Shown: positions 9,619 through 20,954 of the stretch, piece by piece
Position numbering within the stretch: position 1 is the stretch's first letter
Layout: each line of letters starts with the position of its first letter
Source of the DNA: Polychytrium aggregatum
Taxonomy: Eukaryota; Chytridiomycota; Chytridiomycetes; Polychytriales
Assembly (NCBI RefSeq): GCF_025602895.1
Contig: NW_026516285.1
Location: forward strand, 124,001-188,000
DNA length: 64,000 nucleotides
Reading direction: 5' to 3'
Notes under the pieces: generated by a model
Database searches by the model: none
What the model was told of the DNA's origin: nothing
What the model saw: only the letters and a program-made list of their open reading frames with translations
Translations under genes and position numbers: made by a program

Positions 9619-12262
9619 ATGTCAGCCAGCACCGACGAGTTCCGCGACATCATCAACGCCGAGATGCTTGTCGATATGGAGAAGCTGGGATTCGCCGCCC
9701 AGCATGGAATTCCAGACGAGGTATTTCCACATACACACGCCCCAGGTCCAGTCGTCGAGTACTCGATAGTGCTCTAGAACACCGAACTGGCTCCCTCTCC
9801 CAGCGACTGGATCGTATCCCTCCTCGGTAGCAGCGGCAGCAATCGACACAGACCCATACCTTCCCCCACGGTGTTGGAGAGCTGTGGCCGTCTGCTGTGC
9901 CAGCCCCGGGGCTCGCACCGGGCATTCAGAGTCTGATGAAGGGCGGGGCGGCTGCTTGCTCGTTTCTGGCTCGTTTGCTGGCTCGTTTGCTGGCTCCAGG
10001 TCCGAGGCGAAGTCTGGAAGTACCTCCTTGGAGTCTACTCTGCCGATAAAGGTGCGTTCCGGCAACCCTCGCCGTACTCGGGCTCGAACAGAGAGCCGAT
10101 CCATTGAGCCATCACACCCTTAAAGGAATGAACCACCGGGATATTGAGTCATTGGGCAATCTTCAACTCTTATGGACACAAGCCACCGTGCCTCGTTGAT
10201 CCCAACCAATCGGCGATGCATAGGCTGCTCTGTTATTTTGCATCACCGCCTGCCTGCATGGGGGATTGCATTCGGCGGTTCAACAGCGCTGGTGCCTGTC
10301 CTGGGTGTCTCAGAATGGAGTCTGAATGCCGGATTCCGACATTGGCTTGAATGACGCACTAACGGCTCTGATGCTCCATCCCGGGTTCCCGCAACCACCC
10401 ATCCTCGGCGTCGATTTGATCCGTCGCGGATCCTTGCATTCTGCGTTCTGTATTCTGCACCCCTGCTGCCAATCACCCGTTGCTTTTGGGCAATCTTTTT
10501 TCTGCGCTCCTTGTCCTCGTGTTCATCCTCACTCTCGCTTCTCAGCCAGCGAGATGCCCAGCATCAAGGCCAAGGCTGAGGAGTACTCACGACTCACCAA
10601 AGACAAGAGCGAGGTGATCAACCGGGTCCGTGGTGAAGCTTCGCGGTATGTCAAGAGCCGCTCAAAGTACTTCAAGAGCCAGGACTATATCCTCACCATC
10701 GAGAACGTGCTGACGACGTTCCTCAACCACCACCGCCACATCGACTACTCGCCCGCCCTGGTTCATTTTTGCGGTCCGTTGGTCTATTCGATGTCGGCCG
10801 AGGCGGAAGTCTACTATAGCCTCGAGAAGATTGTGCAGAGCCTGGGTACGTGTTGTGGGCCTGTTTTCCATGGCCGGCAAAGCTCCGAGTGAAGGGCGGT
10901 GGGTGCAGGGGCGTATCACGATCTCGGCGTATCCTGGTGTCAGCATCTCTGGCTGCATCGGCACTTGCAGGCACCACTGCAAATACGCTGCTCGGAGCCA
11001 CCGAGGGCATTCCGCATGGGTAGAATCGACGACACGGGTCTCGATGTGACCATCGATCGCTTGGTCTTACTTTTGCCCTTGATGTGTTCTCTGACTTATT
11101 GCCTCGTGTCTCCACAGACGATCACTTGGCTCAGCACAGCATCAGCGAGCGGCTCTCCAACTTTATCACTCTGTTCCGCACGCTCCTCCCCGATCTCTAC
11201 AACCACTTTGAGGAAGAGGAGGTGGACCACAAGACCTGGGCGCGGTCGTGGTTCGAGAATCTGCTGGCCAAGGAGCTGCCGTTCGAATGTAAGTGATGTC
11301 TGCGGTGCCTGCGGTGTCTGCGGTGTCTGCTGGCCGGCAAAGTTGCTGGTCGTCATTGTCGCTTGCAGATGGGGTGTGTGCATTGTGCCTCCGCTCCAGC
11401 CCTGTCAATCCATAGCCTATTGCATCTTTGGCATGGGTGCCCTTGCACATTGGTCGATAGTTGTGTGGAATCGTCATTAAGTCGGCTGCAAACACCACCA
11501 ACTGACTCCCCGCCCTCAATCCGATTGCGACACTTCCGCCAGGTGTCCTGAGACTCTGGGATACCTATTTCTCCGTTCCCGATGGATTCCAAATGCATGT
11601 CTATGTCTGCTTAGGTACGAAGCAGGATCGTGTCGCTGCCGCCCGGCTCCGGCCACGTCGGTGCATACGGCTGACAATATTCTGACTCGCTTGGCCGATA
11701 GCTATTCTCTATCAATGTAAAGAAAACCTAGAAGGTAGGCGCTTCCATCCCATCGCTCGGTCCGCTGCCTTGATGCGACAGCGGATCCGTGCATGCCCAG
11801 CTGCCCTTGGTCGCTGTGTCTGCTCACACATCATGTCTGCTGTGGTTCCAGAGCTGGAACAATCCGAGATCCACTCGCTGCTGCTACGCCTGCCGGCACT
11901 GGATATAGATCAGATTGTCAGCCAAGCCAACCAAATCAAATATGAGGTATGTCTGAAGGTGCAAGTCGTCAGCGTCGTCTGCAGCGGCCAGCGACAACCA
12001 GCGGCAACCAGACCGCAGCGGGGGGGGATCAGTCCAGCCGAGCAATATGCGCGATTGCGAATGGATGGATGGACAAGTGGATGGACGAGTTATGGACAAG
12101 TGGATGGACGAGTTATGGACAAGCGGACATGGACGTCGACGGGATGTGTCTTGCACGCAATCGACGCTCGCGCCGCCTCTGCTCTGCTCTAATCAGCCAG
12201 CCAAACCAACCCTGCTCTCTGGACAGGTGATGGAGCGCTGTCTCAGCGACCTGACCAGCTGA
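9619..12262 (+). CDS. TBC (Rab-GAP-like) domain protein
   Basis: Eight exons close in frame: 9619-9720, 10000-10051, 10546-10845, 11118-11288, 11543-11614, 11702-11734, 11852-11946, 12227-12262 (861 nt, 286 residues, TGA stop). All introns are GT...AG. The TBC fold starts with H-G-I-P-D-E-V-R-G-E-V-W-K-Y-L-L, which contains the arginine-finger motif, and continues through E-E-E-V-D-H-K-T-W and V-L-R-L-W-D-T-Y-F-S. It ends with a short helical tail (S-Q-A-N-Q-I-K-Y). TBC proteins stimulate GTP hydrolysis on Rab GTPases at membranes. The usual glutamine-finger motif Y-x-Q-G-M reads Y-S-P-A-L here, so the protein may be a weak GAP or a scaffold. The family member is not identified. Intron 7 carries a 24-bp tandem repeat. 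Confidence 0.88.
12058..12130. repeat. GGATGGAC-type tandem repeat in TBC intron 7
   Basis: A GGATG/GGACAAG module is repeated with a period of about 24 bp (GGATGGACGAGTTATGGACA). It lies wholly inside the last intron of the TBC gene. Confidence 0.75.
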
Positions 12263-13698
12263 TGTGCCCCAACCGCCTGCCGTGCGTTGGATGTCTCCAA
12301 GCCGCACAGCCCTAATCAATCCGTAATCACAGTCCGCTCGGCCGCATCCATCGCGTCGTTCCGCATCCACCCCTATGAGTCCAATACAGTCTCGTCTGGC
12401 CCGCCAGCGCGCCACGTCGCTGCTGCCGATAGGAGCAAATCGCACAAGCGGCTGCAGCAGGTCGCCGTGGGCTGCAGCAGGTCGCCGTGGGCTGCAGCAG
12501 GTCACCGTGGTCGGCGTCCGTTGTTGGCCACCATCGTGCACAGCCAGCCTGCCAAGCACGCCTCCTGCCAAGACGCCGCTGCCGCCAAGCCCGGCTCGGC
12601 TCTGTCGGGAGGCGCAACGGCCGAATCGTGGGATCAGTCCCGTGCCGAGCCTGGCCTTTGCTTGTGTCTGGGCACCGGCCCGCCCATGCCGAGCGGCCCA
12701 AACGGAGCAGCGCGTCTGGACCACGGCGGGCTGCGGAAACCCGAGAGGAAGCCCGAGAGGAAGCTGAGAGGAAGCCTGCGGAGCGAGCCCGAGGCGGTCG
12801 GCCGAATAGGCCTGGAATGCCCAGGCTGGGCCGGGGAGTATTCAGGCCGAGTTGGGACATGCCCAGGCCGAGTCGAGGGCGTTCAGGCAGAAAGCCATGG
12901 CCGTGGGTGCCGTGGGTGCCGTGGCTGTGCTTGCGGAGGGGGGAAACCGGAGAAAATTGCGCAGCACAGCCCGCCCGGTTTTGTGCCCGCCGGCCACTGC
13001 GGCGCTGCCACGACAAACAGGGACATGTTTTGTTGCGCGATTGGGGCTTTGTTTCCGGGCCGGTGTTTGCGATGCCGATCTGCGTTGTTTTGCGCTGCTT
13101 GGTATTGGTGGGGGTGGGTTGCTGTTTTGCGTCAAGGGCCTGCGTTATTTCTGTGCTGGCTTTGGCGTTGTTGACTTTCGTTGTCGTTCGGGTATCCGGC
13201 TCGCTCTGCCGACGACCGCTTGTCGCTTGTTGGCCTTGGTCGCTTGCCGCTCATCTGCCTGCTGGCCTCGATTGCCTGTGGGTCTCGGCTGCTTGATCGC
13301 CGTCATTGCTTGACAGCCGTGGTTGCTGGACACTCTTGCTTCGTTCCCTGTCGCCCTCATTCCATCGCCCTGTTTGTCCTGGTCCTTGGGCTTGTCGTGG
13401 ATTTCTGCCGCCCGTCTCGCTTGTCTTGGCTCGATTTACAAATATCGCGGCTGGGTTACTTGGCTGTCCCGCCAGCCTGCGTCGTCGCCGACATTCCCGA
13501 ACATCATCCTCCAGACCTCGAATCAACTGATTGTCATTCTCACAATCCATCCCCTCCATCCTCGATCCTCGATCCTCTCCCCTGGTTCCCCGTCGCCGAA
13601 TCACCGTGCCAGTCCACCCATATCTCGTCCGCCCCTGCCAATCGCACACCGTCTCCCCCTCCGCCTTATCGCATCGTCTCCTTCTCTGACCCGATGCC
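12263..13698. other. Intergenic region upstream of the Fungal_trans gene
   Basis: About 1.4 kb between two tandem plus-strand genes. Overlapping open frames occur in several registers because the DNA is GC-rich. Their translations are Arg/Pro/Cys-rich and match no family I know. A perfect-period 20-bp repeat lies at 12451-12510. I see no gene. Confidence 0.55.
12451..12510. repeat. 20-bp tandem repeat, 3 copies
   Basis: The unit GTCGCCGTGGGCTGCAGCAG occurs three times without spacing; the third copy has one internal change (GTCACCGTGG). Confidence 0.8.
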
Positions 13699-16600
13699 AT
13701 GAGAGAACACCACGCAACCGCCTCAAAGAGGTTCACCCCTCACCGCATCAACCTGTTCCACCACCAGAAGCGGCGCTTCGATGCCGCTAAAAAGACGCAA
13801 AAGACCTATGCCGACTACATTCTTGTACTGCTCGACAATCTCTTTCAGCTCCAGAGCGATCGGCCCTGCCGCTTCACATCGCTAGCCGTCGATCATGTCC
13901 GGTGTCGCTCCCTTGGGCCCGCCGGCGATGCCGACGATGCTGCTGATTTTAAGAACGTCAAGCTCGAGGATATGGCCGTCGACGGGCCGCAAGCCCCCGG
14001 CCTTGCCGATCCGGACTCGTCCCTCGACGAGCTGCTGTCGGCCAGCCCCGAGCCCGTGCAGGCCGCCAGGGATGGCTCAGCGCCCGATGACCAGCCAAAG
14101 CTGGACGACAGTCATACCCCGCTCGACGCCGTCTGGAGAGTCTGGATCCCGGCCTCGTCCATGGCCAAGCTCATTGTTCTCAAGAAGCGCTGCTCGCCTC
14201 CCAACTCCAAAAAGCTCGCCACCTGGGAGTTTGTCGAGCTGCTTTCGGAGCTGTATGAACTCTCCAACGACACTGCTTTCAAGGTCGGCTTTCTGGAGCT
14301 CCTGGCCTCGGCGCCCGATCCCGACACCGTCTCGTCCGCGTCTTCCTCTGCTCAGAACGCTCGCTTCAGCCCCAACCAGTACCGGGACACCGGCGCCAGC
14401 ACGATGTCCAGCCCGCACTCATCGTCGATCGCACCCAGCTCCAGCGCAAACCCGTCGCAGTCCCCGCCAAGTATCTTCACCCCGGAGTTCTCGCCGCCGC
14501 ACACGCCCGAATCGACTGGAATTCATCTCTCCCACCTGTCTCACCTGTCCATCGACACCACCTGGCCAACTTGGCTGCCCGGCACCAACCCAAATAGCTT
14601 CTCGGACGAATTCGTCTCAAATTCGGTTGGCCATTTCTTCAAGGTCGGTATTGGCGTTGGAAACGAGCCGGAGATGCTGCCCGCGGGAGACCGGCGATGT
14701 TCCACTGCTGCGGCAGGGGAATCGTCAAGACCCTGGCCTGGCCATACCGACCCAAACCCATCGCCCATCGCACACCCACTCGTTGCGGATGCATGCCAGT
14801 ATCGCCCCCTGTACACTCTTGCTGACATGCCGTCATTGCCCTGCTGACATTGCTGTCCGTCTTGTATCTCTGCCAGAATGCCGTTGGAACCTACGTCTCA
14901 CTCGGCCTGCTTTTCGAGCCTCATCTGAGATCCAACTGGACGACTCAGCCGGAATTCCTCAAGTACGCCATCCTGACCTCGGGTCTGTGGATGGAGCGTC
15001 GCGGTGTCGCTCCGCTTGGTTTCATCGTGCCCATGTTCTCGAAGGCTCGAGAGCTCGTCCTGGAAGCCATGGACACGCTCTCTGTCGAGTTGATCCAGGC
15101 TCTGATCTTGCTGGGACGCCAGTCGTATTGTAAGCCCCATCTTCCCCGAGCTGGATAGCCGTCGTCTTGTACCGGGGGATGCCGAAGCCCCTTCGCCAGC
15201 CGGGCCAGCCGGGCAGCCTTGTCATGGTGTCGTGCATCAGGCGATATGCCGCGGTGCTTTGCGAGATTTGGTTACTAACATTCTACGGCCCTTCGTCTCC
15301 CGCGATGCATCGCACCACCGGTCCCTTCTCTCAAACTGTCCGATCGAACGCTGGCTCATCGCTCTGAATCCGGCTCAGACATGGGCAACTGTAAGTGTCG
15401 CAGATTGGCAGTATAGTCCGCAGCTCGCTCGCGTCTCCGCGGATCGGCGACACCCTCGCTGTTTCGCATATTCATCGTCCCATTCTCACGCCACTGCATC
15501 ATGTCACTGACGCGATTTGGCGGCTCCTGCCAGTCCCGCTGTCCTGTCGCTTCCTGAAAATGGCGATTCGCGCCGCCCAAACACTGCAGATCGACCGGCC
15601 GTCGTGGTACAAGGACAAGAGTTGGTTTGAAGCCGAGCATGCTCGACGAGCCTGGTTTCAATGTGTCTATCTGAACTACCTGGCGGCCGCAAACGTCATG
15701 GCGTACCGGTCCATCGACGCCACGCCCCTTCCCCTGACGGTGCCGTGTCCGCCGTCCAACGAGTACTTTTGGACCAACCCCTCGTCCTGGCCGCCATTCT
15801 TTTGTGGCAGCGAGGTTCCACCGGGAGTGGATCCGTATATACCCGACTACACAAGCTATATCCTCACCTTTGTGCAGATCGACCAGCAGGCCACAAAGTA
15901 CCTCTCGCTCTACAACGACGGCCCGCCCGAACTCAACCCCGAGACCTATCTCGAGAACCAAGCCAAGCTCGAGGAGTACAAGGCCTGGTCATCCGTGACG
16001 GCCGACAAGCTGTGGAGCTGGTACATTTCCCTGCCCGAATGGATGAAAGACCTGAACAACCTTATCAACGACCAGCAGCGCAACCGCTTTGGAAAGTTCT
16101 CGATGGACATCTTGCAGTGCAATATCCTCTACCAGGGCACGCTGATATTGATCTACTTCCCGGCGATGATCGAAGGTGCGTGCCATACACACGACAGACT
16201 GATGCCGCAGCACTGCAGCGGCGGAGTGCGCCTGCCATATCCATGTGATCGTGGTGGCTGTGGTGCCAGGAGAGCAGCGTACTGGTTTTCTTGGCCGACC
16301 GACTCTTTCTGCCCTCCAGATCTGTGGCGCGACCCCGACTCGATGGGTGACAGTGCTCGGTTTCCTGTTGGTCTGCGAACCTGCGTCACTGCCGCGGCTA
16401 TCCTCCGCGAGCTGCTCAAGATCATGCAAAAGTTCGAGGCTGAAAACGAGCAACGCACCCTGATCTTCTCCAACTTTATGCCGCTGTGCCGTATGGTATG
16501 TTCGACCGCAATCGCTGCAGGTGTCGGTGTGCTCATTCACCGCCGCTCCGTGTGCTCGTCCCCAGCTAGACCTGGCCGGGTCCGGGTCCGGGTCCGGGTC

Positions 16601-17098
16601 CGTGCATGGTGTGGCTCCGCTGTTCTCGCCGGCTGACCAGCACATCGAACAATGCATTTGCAGGTGAATCTGATCACGCTCCGGCTCAACCCCCAAGAGT
16701 CCATCGAGGAGGTGCTGATGCTGTGGTTTCACATGCACAAGGACTGGATCTACAGGCCTCGGCCCAAGCTCTCACGCAGTCCGCTTGAGATGCTCGCCGA
16801 TTTGTTCCAGAAGCGCATGGTGCGGATTCATGTCCACTCGATGCTGACACCTCTGGAAAGCCAGATCGTGCGCGAGTGCGTCAAGCGACACCGTGCCGTG
16901 GCATCGCCCATCTGGGACATTGCCCTGGGCCCGTGGATCACCCTGGATCTCTGGACCGAGGTTGAGTTTGCGCTCACAGGCCGAAACGAACCCGTGCGGT
17001 TCCGCATCATCGATCCTCCGTCTCTGGAGATGTCGTCGTATCTCTGCCAGTACATGGTCAACAACCTGGCCTCCATCAAGTTCACGCAAAACCAGTAA
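13699..17098 (+). CDS. Fungal-specific transcription factor domain protein
   Basis: Five exons close in frame: 13699-14643, 14877-15129, 15534-16175, 16320-16495, 16664-17098 (2451 nt, 816 residues, TAA stop). The middle matches the Fungal_trans domain (PF04082): E-L-I-Q-A-L-I-L-L-G-R-Q-S-Y, then F-L-K-M-A-I-R-A-A-Q-T-L and R-R-A-W-F-Q-C-V-Y, the usual signature of this regulator family. Such proteins normally carry an N-terminal Zn2Cys6 DNA-binding cluster. None is visible in the first exon, which is instead Ser/Pro/Asp-rich, so either an upstream exon was missed or the protein lacks a zinc cluster. The intron 15130-15533 is the longest and could hide a small exon. The target genes cannot be predicted. 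Confidence 0.75.
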
Positions 17099-18284
17099 TG
17101 CGACTTCCAGCGCTTGCATCGCTGTGCTCTTGATTCTTTCCCCCCTACCCCGTCGCTCCCGTTGCCCCTTTGCTGGGTGTATGTGTATGTGTATGTGTGT
17201 GCCTGTTCATAGAAGTTTGATGTTGTGTGCGCGAATCGGGATGCCTGTTCGTCTTGTTTTGGGATGAAGGGAGCCGTCGCCCTTGGCCCGTCCCGACTAC
17301 CTGGCCCTCACTGCCGTACGACTGTCGTTTTGGCCAGCTGTGCCGAGGGTACCCCTTCCTTTTGTCGTTTGTGTTTGTAACGCATCGATATCATCACTAT
17401 ATGCCATGGAGCCCAGCCTCCTGTCCGCTCGATTCCCTTTCCTCGTAGTCGCTCTCTCCATCTTCTCGCCGGACCTGATGTGTCGATCATGTGCTCCAAG
17501 TTGACATGTCTTCCTTTCCTGCCAGCCATGCATGTCTTCCAGATGTAATTGCTCAAACCCAACGCCAAGTGGTGGAATGATAGAACATTCCTCCCTCCCT
17601 CCCTCCTCCAGACCCAAGAAACCACCATCACCACCACCACCACCATAATTGTCAACACCATCGCCTCCTCCCCTTCCTCTTACAAGCAAGCCAAACAGGA
17701 ACGAAAGAAAAAATAGTAACATGGCATTCAGAAAAAATCGACATACGCTTCGTACTTGGACTTTTCATTGCTTGCTTTCATTCTTTACTCCATTCTTTAC
17801 TCCATTCTTTGCTTCCATTTTCATTTTCATTTTCATTTCATCGCACCTCGTTTCTGTTTACTTTGGGATCCGTGAATACATACATCCATGCATCGATGCA
17901 TCCACTCGGTCTCATGCAACCCCTCGGTCTCATGCACTCCCTTGATCTCAGCGGGTCCGCAAAACAGCGCTATCGACCACCGGCAGCAGCAATATCAGCA
18001 GCGGAGGTGGTGAATCGATGAATGCTTCCTGCTCCCCACACTCGATGAGCGCCACTGCAAGCACCACAGTCGTGAACGAGAAATGATCTGGGGTGTCCCG
18101 TGCTCTCTGGTCTGAACTATATTTGATCCTGAGAGGGCTGCAGTCGGGAGGAAGGTGATATACAACAAACTGCCCAGCAAGTGAGTGCAGGTGGGATAGA
18201 TGAATCCCGAACGAAAGGGGTGAGGTTTGAGGTCGCAGTTACTGTCGACTGCCGAGCACAAGCGCAACAAGCAGTCCGCGATGA
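17099..18284. other. Convergent intergenic region with simple repeats
   Basis: About 1.2 kb between the 3' ends of the Fungal_trans gene and eIF2B-beta. It holds low-complexity DNA: CCCTCC and CACCAC runs near 17580-17645, a CATTCTTTACTC array near 17778-17815, TTTTCATTTTCATT near 17817-17840, and GTATGT runs near 17178-17200. No gene is seen. Confidence 0.6.
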
Positions 18285-20584
18285 TCAGAGCTCGTTGTCG
18301 TCCGAGCTGTACGACTCTGTCAAAAGTCGGTAGATGTACGACGGCGGGTGTGAACCGCTGTGGCAGCAATAGGACATCACGATGATGGTTCCAAGTCCAT
18401 TGTTGGTTGATTGTGTTGCGGTGCAAGGCCGAAGTAGCGATGGTAAAGTGTCAAAGCGGCGATGATGAGCCGAGGTGCATGTCAGTATCCGATATAGAAG
18501 GTACCTCTCTCTCCACTGTTGACACGCCCTTTTCGATGCGATCGCAAATGACATTCCACTTACACGTTGGTGATGAACAAGTTGACGAGCTCGGGCGAGA
18601 CGTAGTCAAAGAAGGGGTTGATGACATCAATCTTGTCGATCATATCACCTTGTAGACGAGTCAGCAGCGTCGCAGAGAATACAGGTGTCGCTAGTCAGTA
18701 TGGTCTTGGATCTCGCTATTCATCCTGCTCGTCCAATACCCCAGACTGGCGCGCAGGATCGATGTTCTAGGCCATACCTTCTTGGAAGTTGTAGACGGGA
18801 TCGGGGCTCACGCAGAGATTGAAGATGTCGGTGTCGTAGGGGTACAGCGGGGAGAGTTTGTATAGTCCCGCACAGACAACGACGGGGGTGGAGTGATGCT
18901 TCGCAGCCGAAGCCATGATCAAGCTTCCGCCGACAGTAACCAAGCCGCCGTTGGCCGTGACTTGAGAGCAAGAGATCCCGCAAAGGCGTGAGCAGATAGA
19001 ACTCCAAGCATCTCATTTACACACCCTTTGCTGCTCAGATCAGGAGCTGTGCCCAAGTTACGAGCCGGCTGCCGGATTAAAGCTGCCAAAGCACCGCACG
19101 AGGCAGCTGCACTCACCAGCATGTGTGCCCAAAAGAACCTTGTTGACTCTGGCCATAACTGCAAAGATGGCAGAGTCCGAGATCACGGTCGTGTCGATGC
19201 CCGCAGTCGACAGTGCCAGAGCCATTTGGTGGCCCTCAAAACTGAGCAGTGTAGAGGCGACGTCCAACAGCCCCGTCAGCATAGCGTGCCGATCCCATTC
19301 CCTCGGCGCTGATCGATCAGCAAGCAACCGTCGCTGCGGGCAGATTTCTTGCAGCACCTTGGTTGTAGAGACGACTTACTGAGGCGCTGTCTCGGCAACG
19401 ATCACTTGGAACTTGCGAACCTTGGCGGCCTCCTTCAAGAACGCCTCGACTGTCTGCGAGTATCCGATGGTCATGATGATTTCGCTGTCGGGGTTTCAAA
19501 AAAAGAAATATTGATGATACGGCAGCACTGTCAGCCCACCTGAAGAGAATGCAGCGGAGGCGCAGATCGGATGTGGCGCTGTTTGCCGATGACTACATCT
19601 GCGCAGACACTGGGCCGCTGTCGCATGCGGATGTGCTGCTTTTGGCATGCACACACAGCATCGCAGCGAACATGGCGGGAGTACGCCTTACTTGGAATGG
19701 ATATGCTCCAGGGCCTGTCCGGAGATGTTGGCGCTGGCGCTGGTGAGTTCGTCGACCAATTCGGCAATACTCTCGGCAAGGATACCACGGAAATGTGCTT
19801 ACGGATGCATCAGCGACCAGGAGAAGGTTAGAAGATGAGCACAGGAGGGAGGGCAGATGGACAGGACGGGATGGCGATGACGATGGCAATGGCGATGGCG
19901 GAGACGGGCATGAAGCCCAAGAGAAAATGATGCGCAGGATGCTCGAGTTAAGGACACCACATCGATGAACGAGTGCTGGATGCAGTTGCCACCGATCCAG
20001 ATCTGGCGAGCCAGCAAACCGCGTGGCAGAATCCGTCTTTGATCGATGCAGCAGAGGGTATGCCGGCGCTCTTACAGCCCGCGGTTCGCTGCTCGGACAG
20101 CATCTTGGCTGTGGCTGCTTACTATCGCCAGCGCCGAAGCACCCGAGGAGCAATGGTGGCCATGATCTGGGCAGATCTCGGTCTGCCGTGCCTCCGCTCC
20201 GGCGTCAGCGACGTAGATGCTGGCACTATGAAAAAGGATATTTGACATGGTGTCTCGATCGTTGAGATCGAATGTGTCGGCCGAGCCGTGGGTATTGATG
20301 TGCTGCTCCACCAGGGCCTCGTATTCCTCGCGGGCCAGATAGAGCACTCGTCGGACGATGTTGGCGACGGCGATTTCGATGGGCCGGGCGGCAATGAGCC
20401 GCCTTCCGACGTCCTTGATGGTCGAGATCAGGCTCTGCAGCGAATTCCATCGGGACGCCGAGGTGACCTTGCGCAACAGTCCTGCGGTTTCGATGGCGAC
20501 GTTGTAGGAGCCGCGGACCTGGAGACGCTTGAGCTTGGATGCAAGCAGATCGACAAGGGAGTTGATGGCGGCCTGGGACGACAT
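18285..20584 (-). CDS. EIF2B2: Translation initiation factor eIF2B subunit beta
   Basis: Regulatory-type subunit of the cytosolic eIF2B complex, which exchanges GDP for GTP on eIF2. Exon 1 (20584-20123) encodes [10 protein letters not shown] and [12 protein letters not shown]. Later exons encode [11 protein letters not shown] (19790-19692), [13 protein letters not shown] (about 19490-19380), H-Q-M-A-L-A-L and [13 protein letters not shown] (about 19240-19110), [12 protein letters not shown] (about 18970-18775), [11 protein letters not shown] (about 18650-18570) and [11 protein letters not shown] (18366-18285). The order follows human EIF2B2 and yeast GCD7. The splice between exon 1 and the 19.79-kb exon did not close, so a small exon in 19800-20120 is probably missing from this list. 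It is head to head with the CAF1 gene. Confidence 0.9.
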
Positions 20585-20954
20585 GTGTGCTGCGGTGTTC
20601 TTATGAGTGCGTGGGAGGGGGGGAGGAAGCAGTCCGGAGGAGCGGCAGGGCAGATGGACGGACCGGCAGAGAGATGGACCGTTGGCGCTTGTGTCGATCG
20701 GGCAGGGAGATGCACGCCAGTGTCCAACCCGTGTTGGCCAGAAGAAAAACGGGGACGGCCGATGCTCACAGCCGGGAGGGATAGCGCCACACGGGTCGAC
20801 CCGGATCGACCCGGATCGAGCCCCCGGCTCGTCCACCCGCCTGGCCCGTTTTTCTCGGCCGCCGCCGTTCTGCGCTGCGGGCTGGCTCTGGCTGTTGCGA
20901 GAAACGGCCGATGGAGCCACTGCTGCTGCTGCTTGCATGCAATCGATACCGATC
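20585..20954. promoter_or_regulatory. Short divergent promoter, eIF2B-beta / CAF1
   Basis: Only 370 bp separate the two start codons, so both genes share this promoter region. It is GC-rich with purine-rich tracts (GGGAGGGGGGGAGG) and a GACCCGGATCG direct repeat near 20799-20819. No clear TATA box is seen. Confidence 0.6.

Noticed and set aside
12287-13790. Several overlapping 150-300-codon frames upstream of the Fungal_trans gene
   Set aside because: They overlap each other in different registers, have no recognisable domain and contain repeat-derived stretches.
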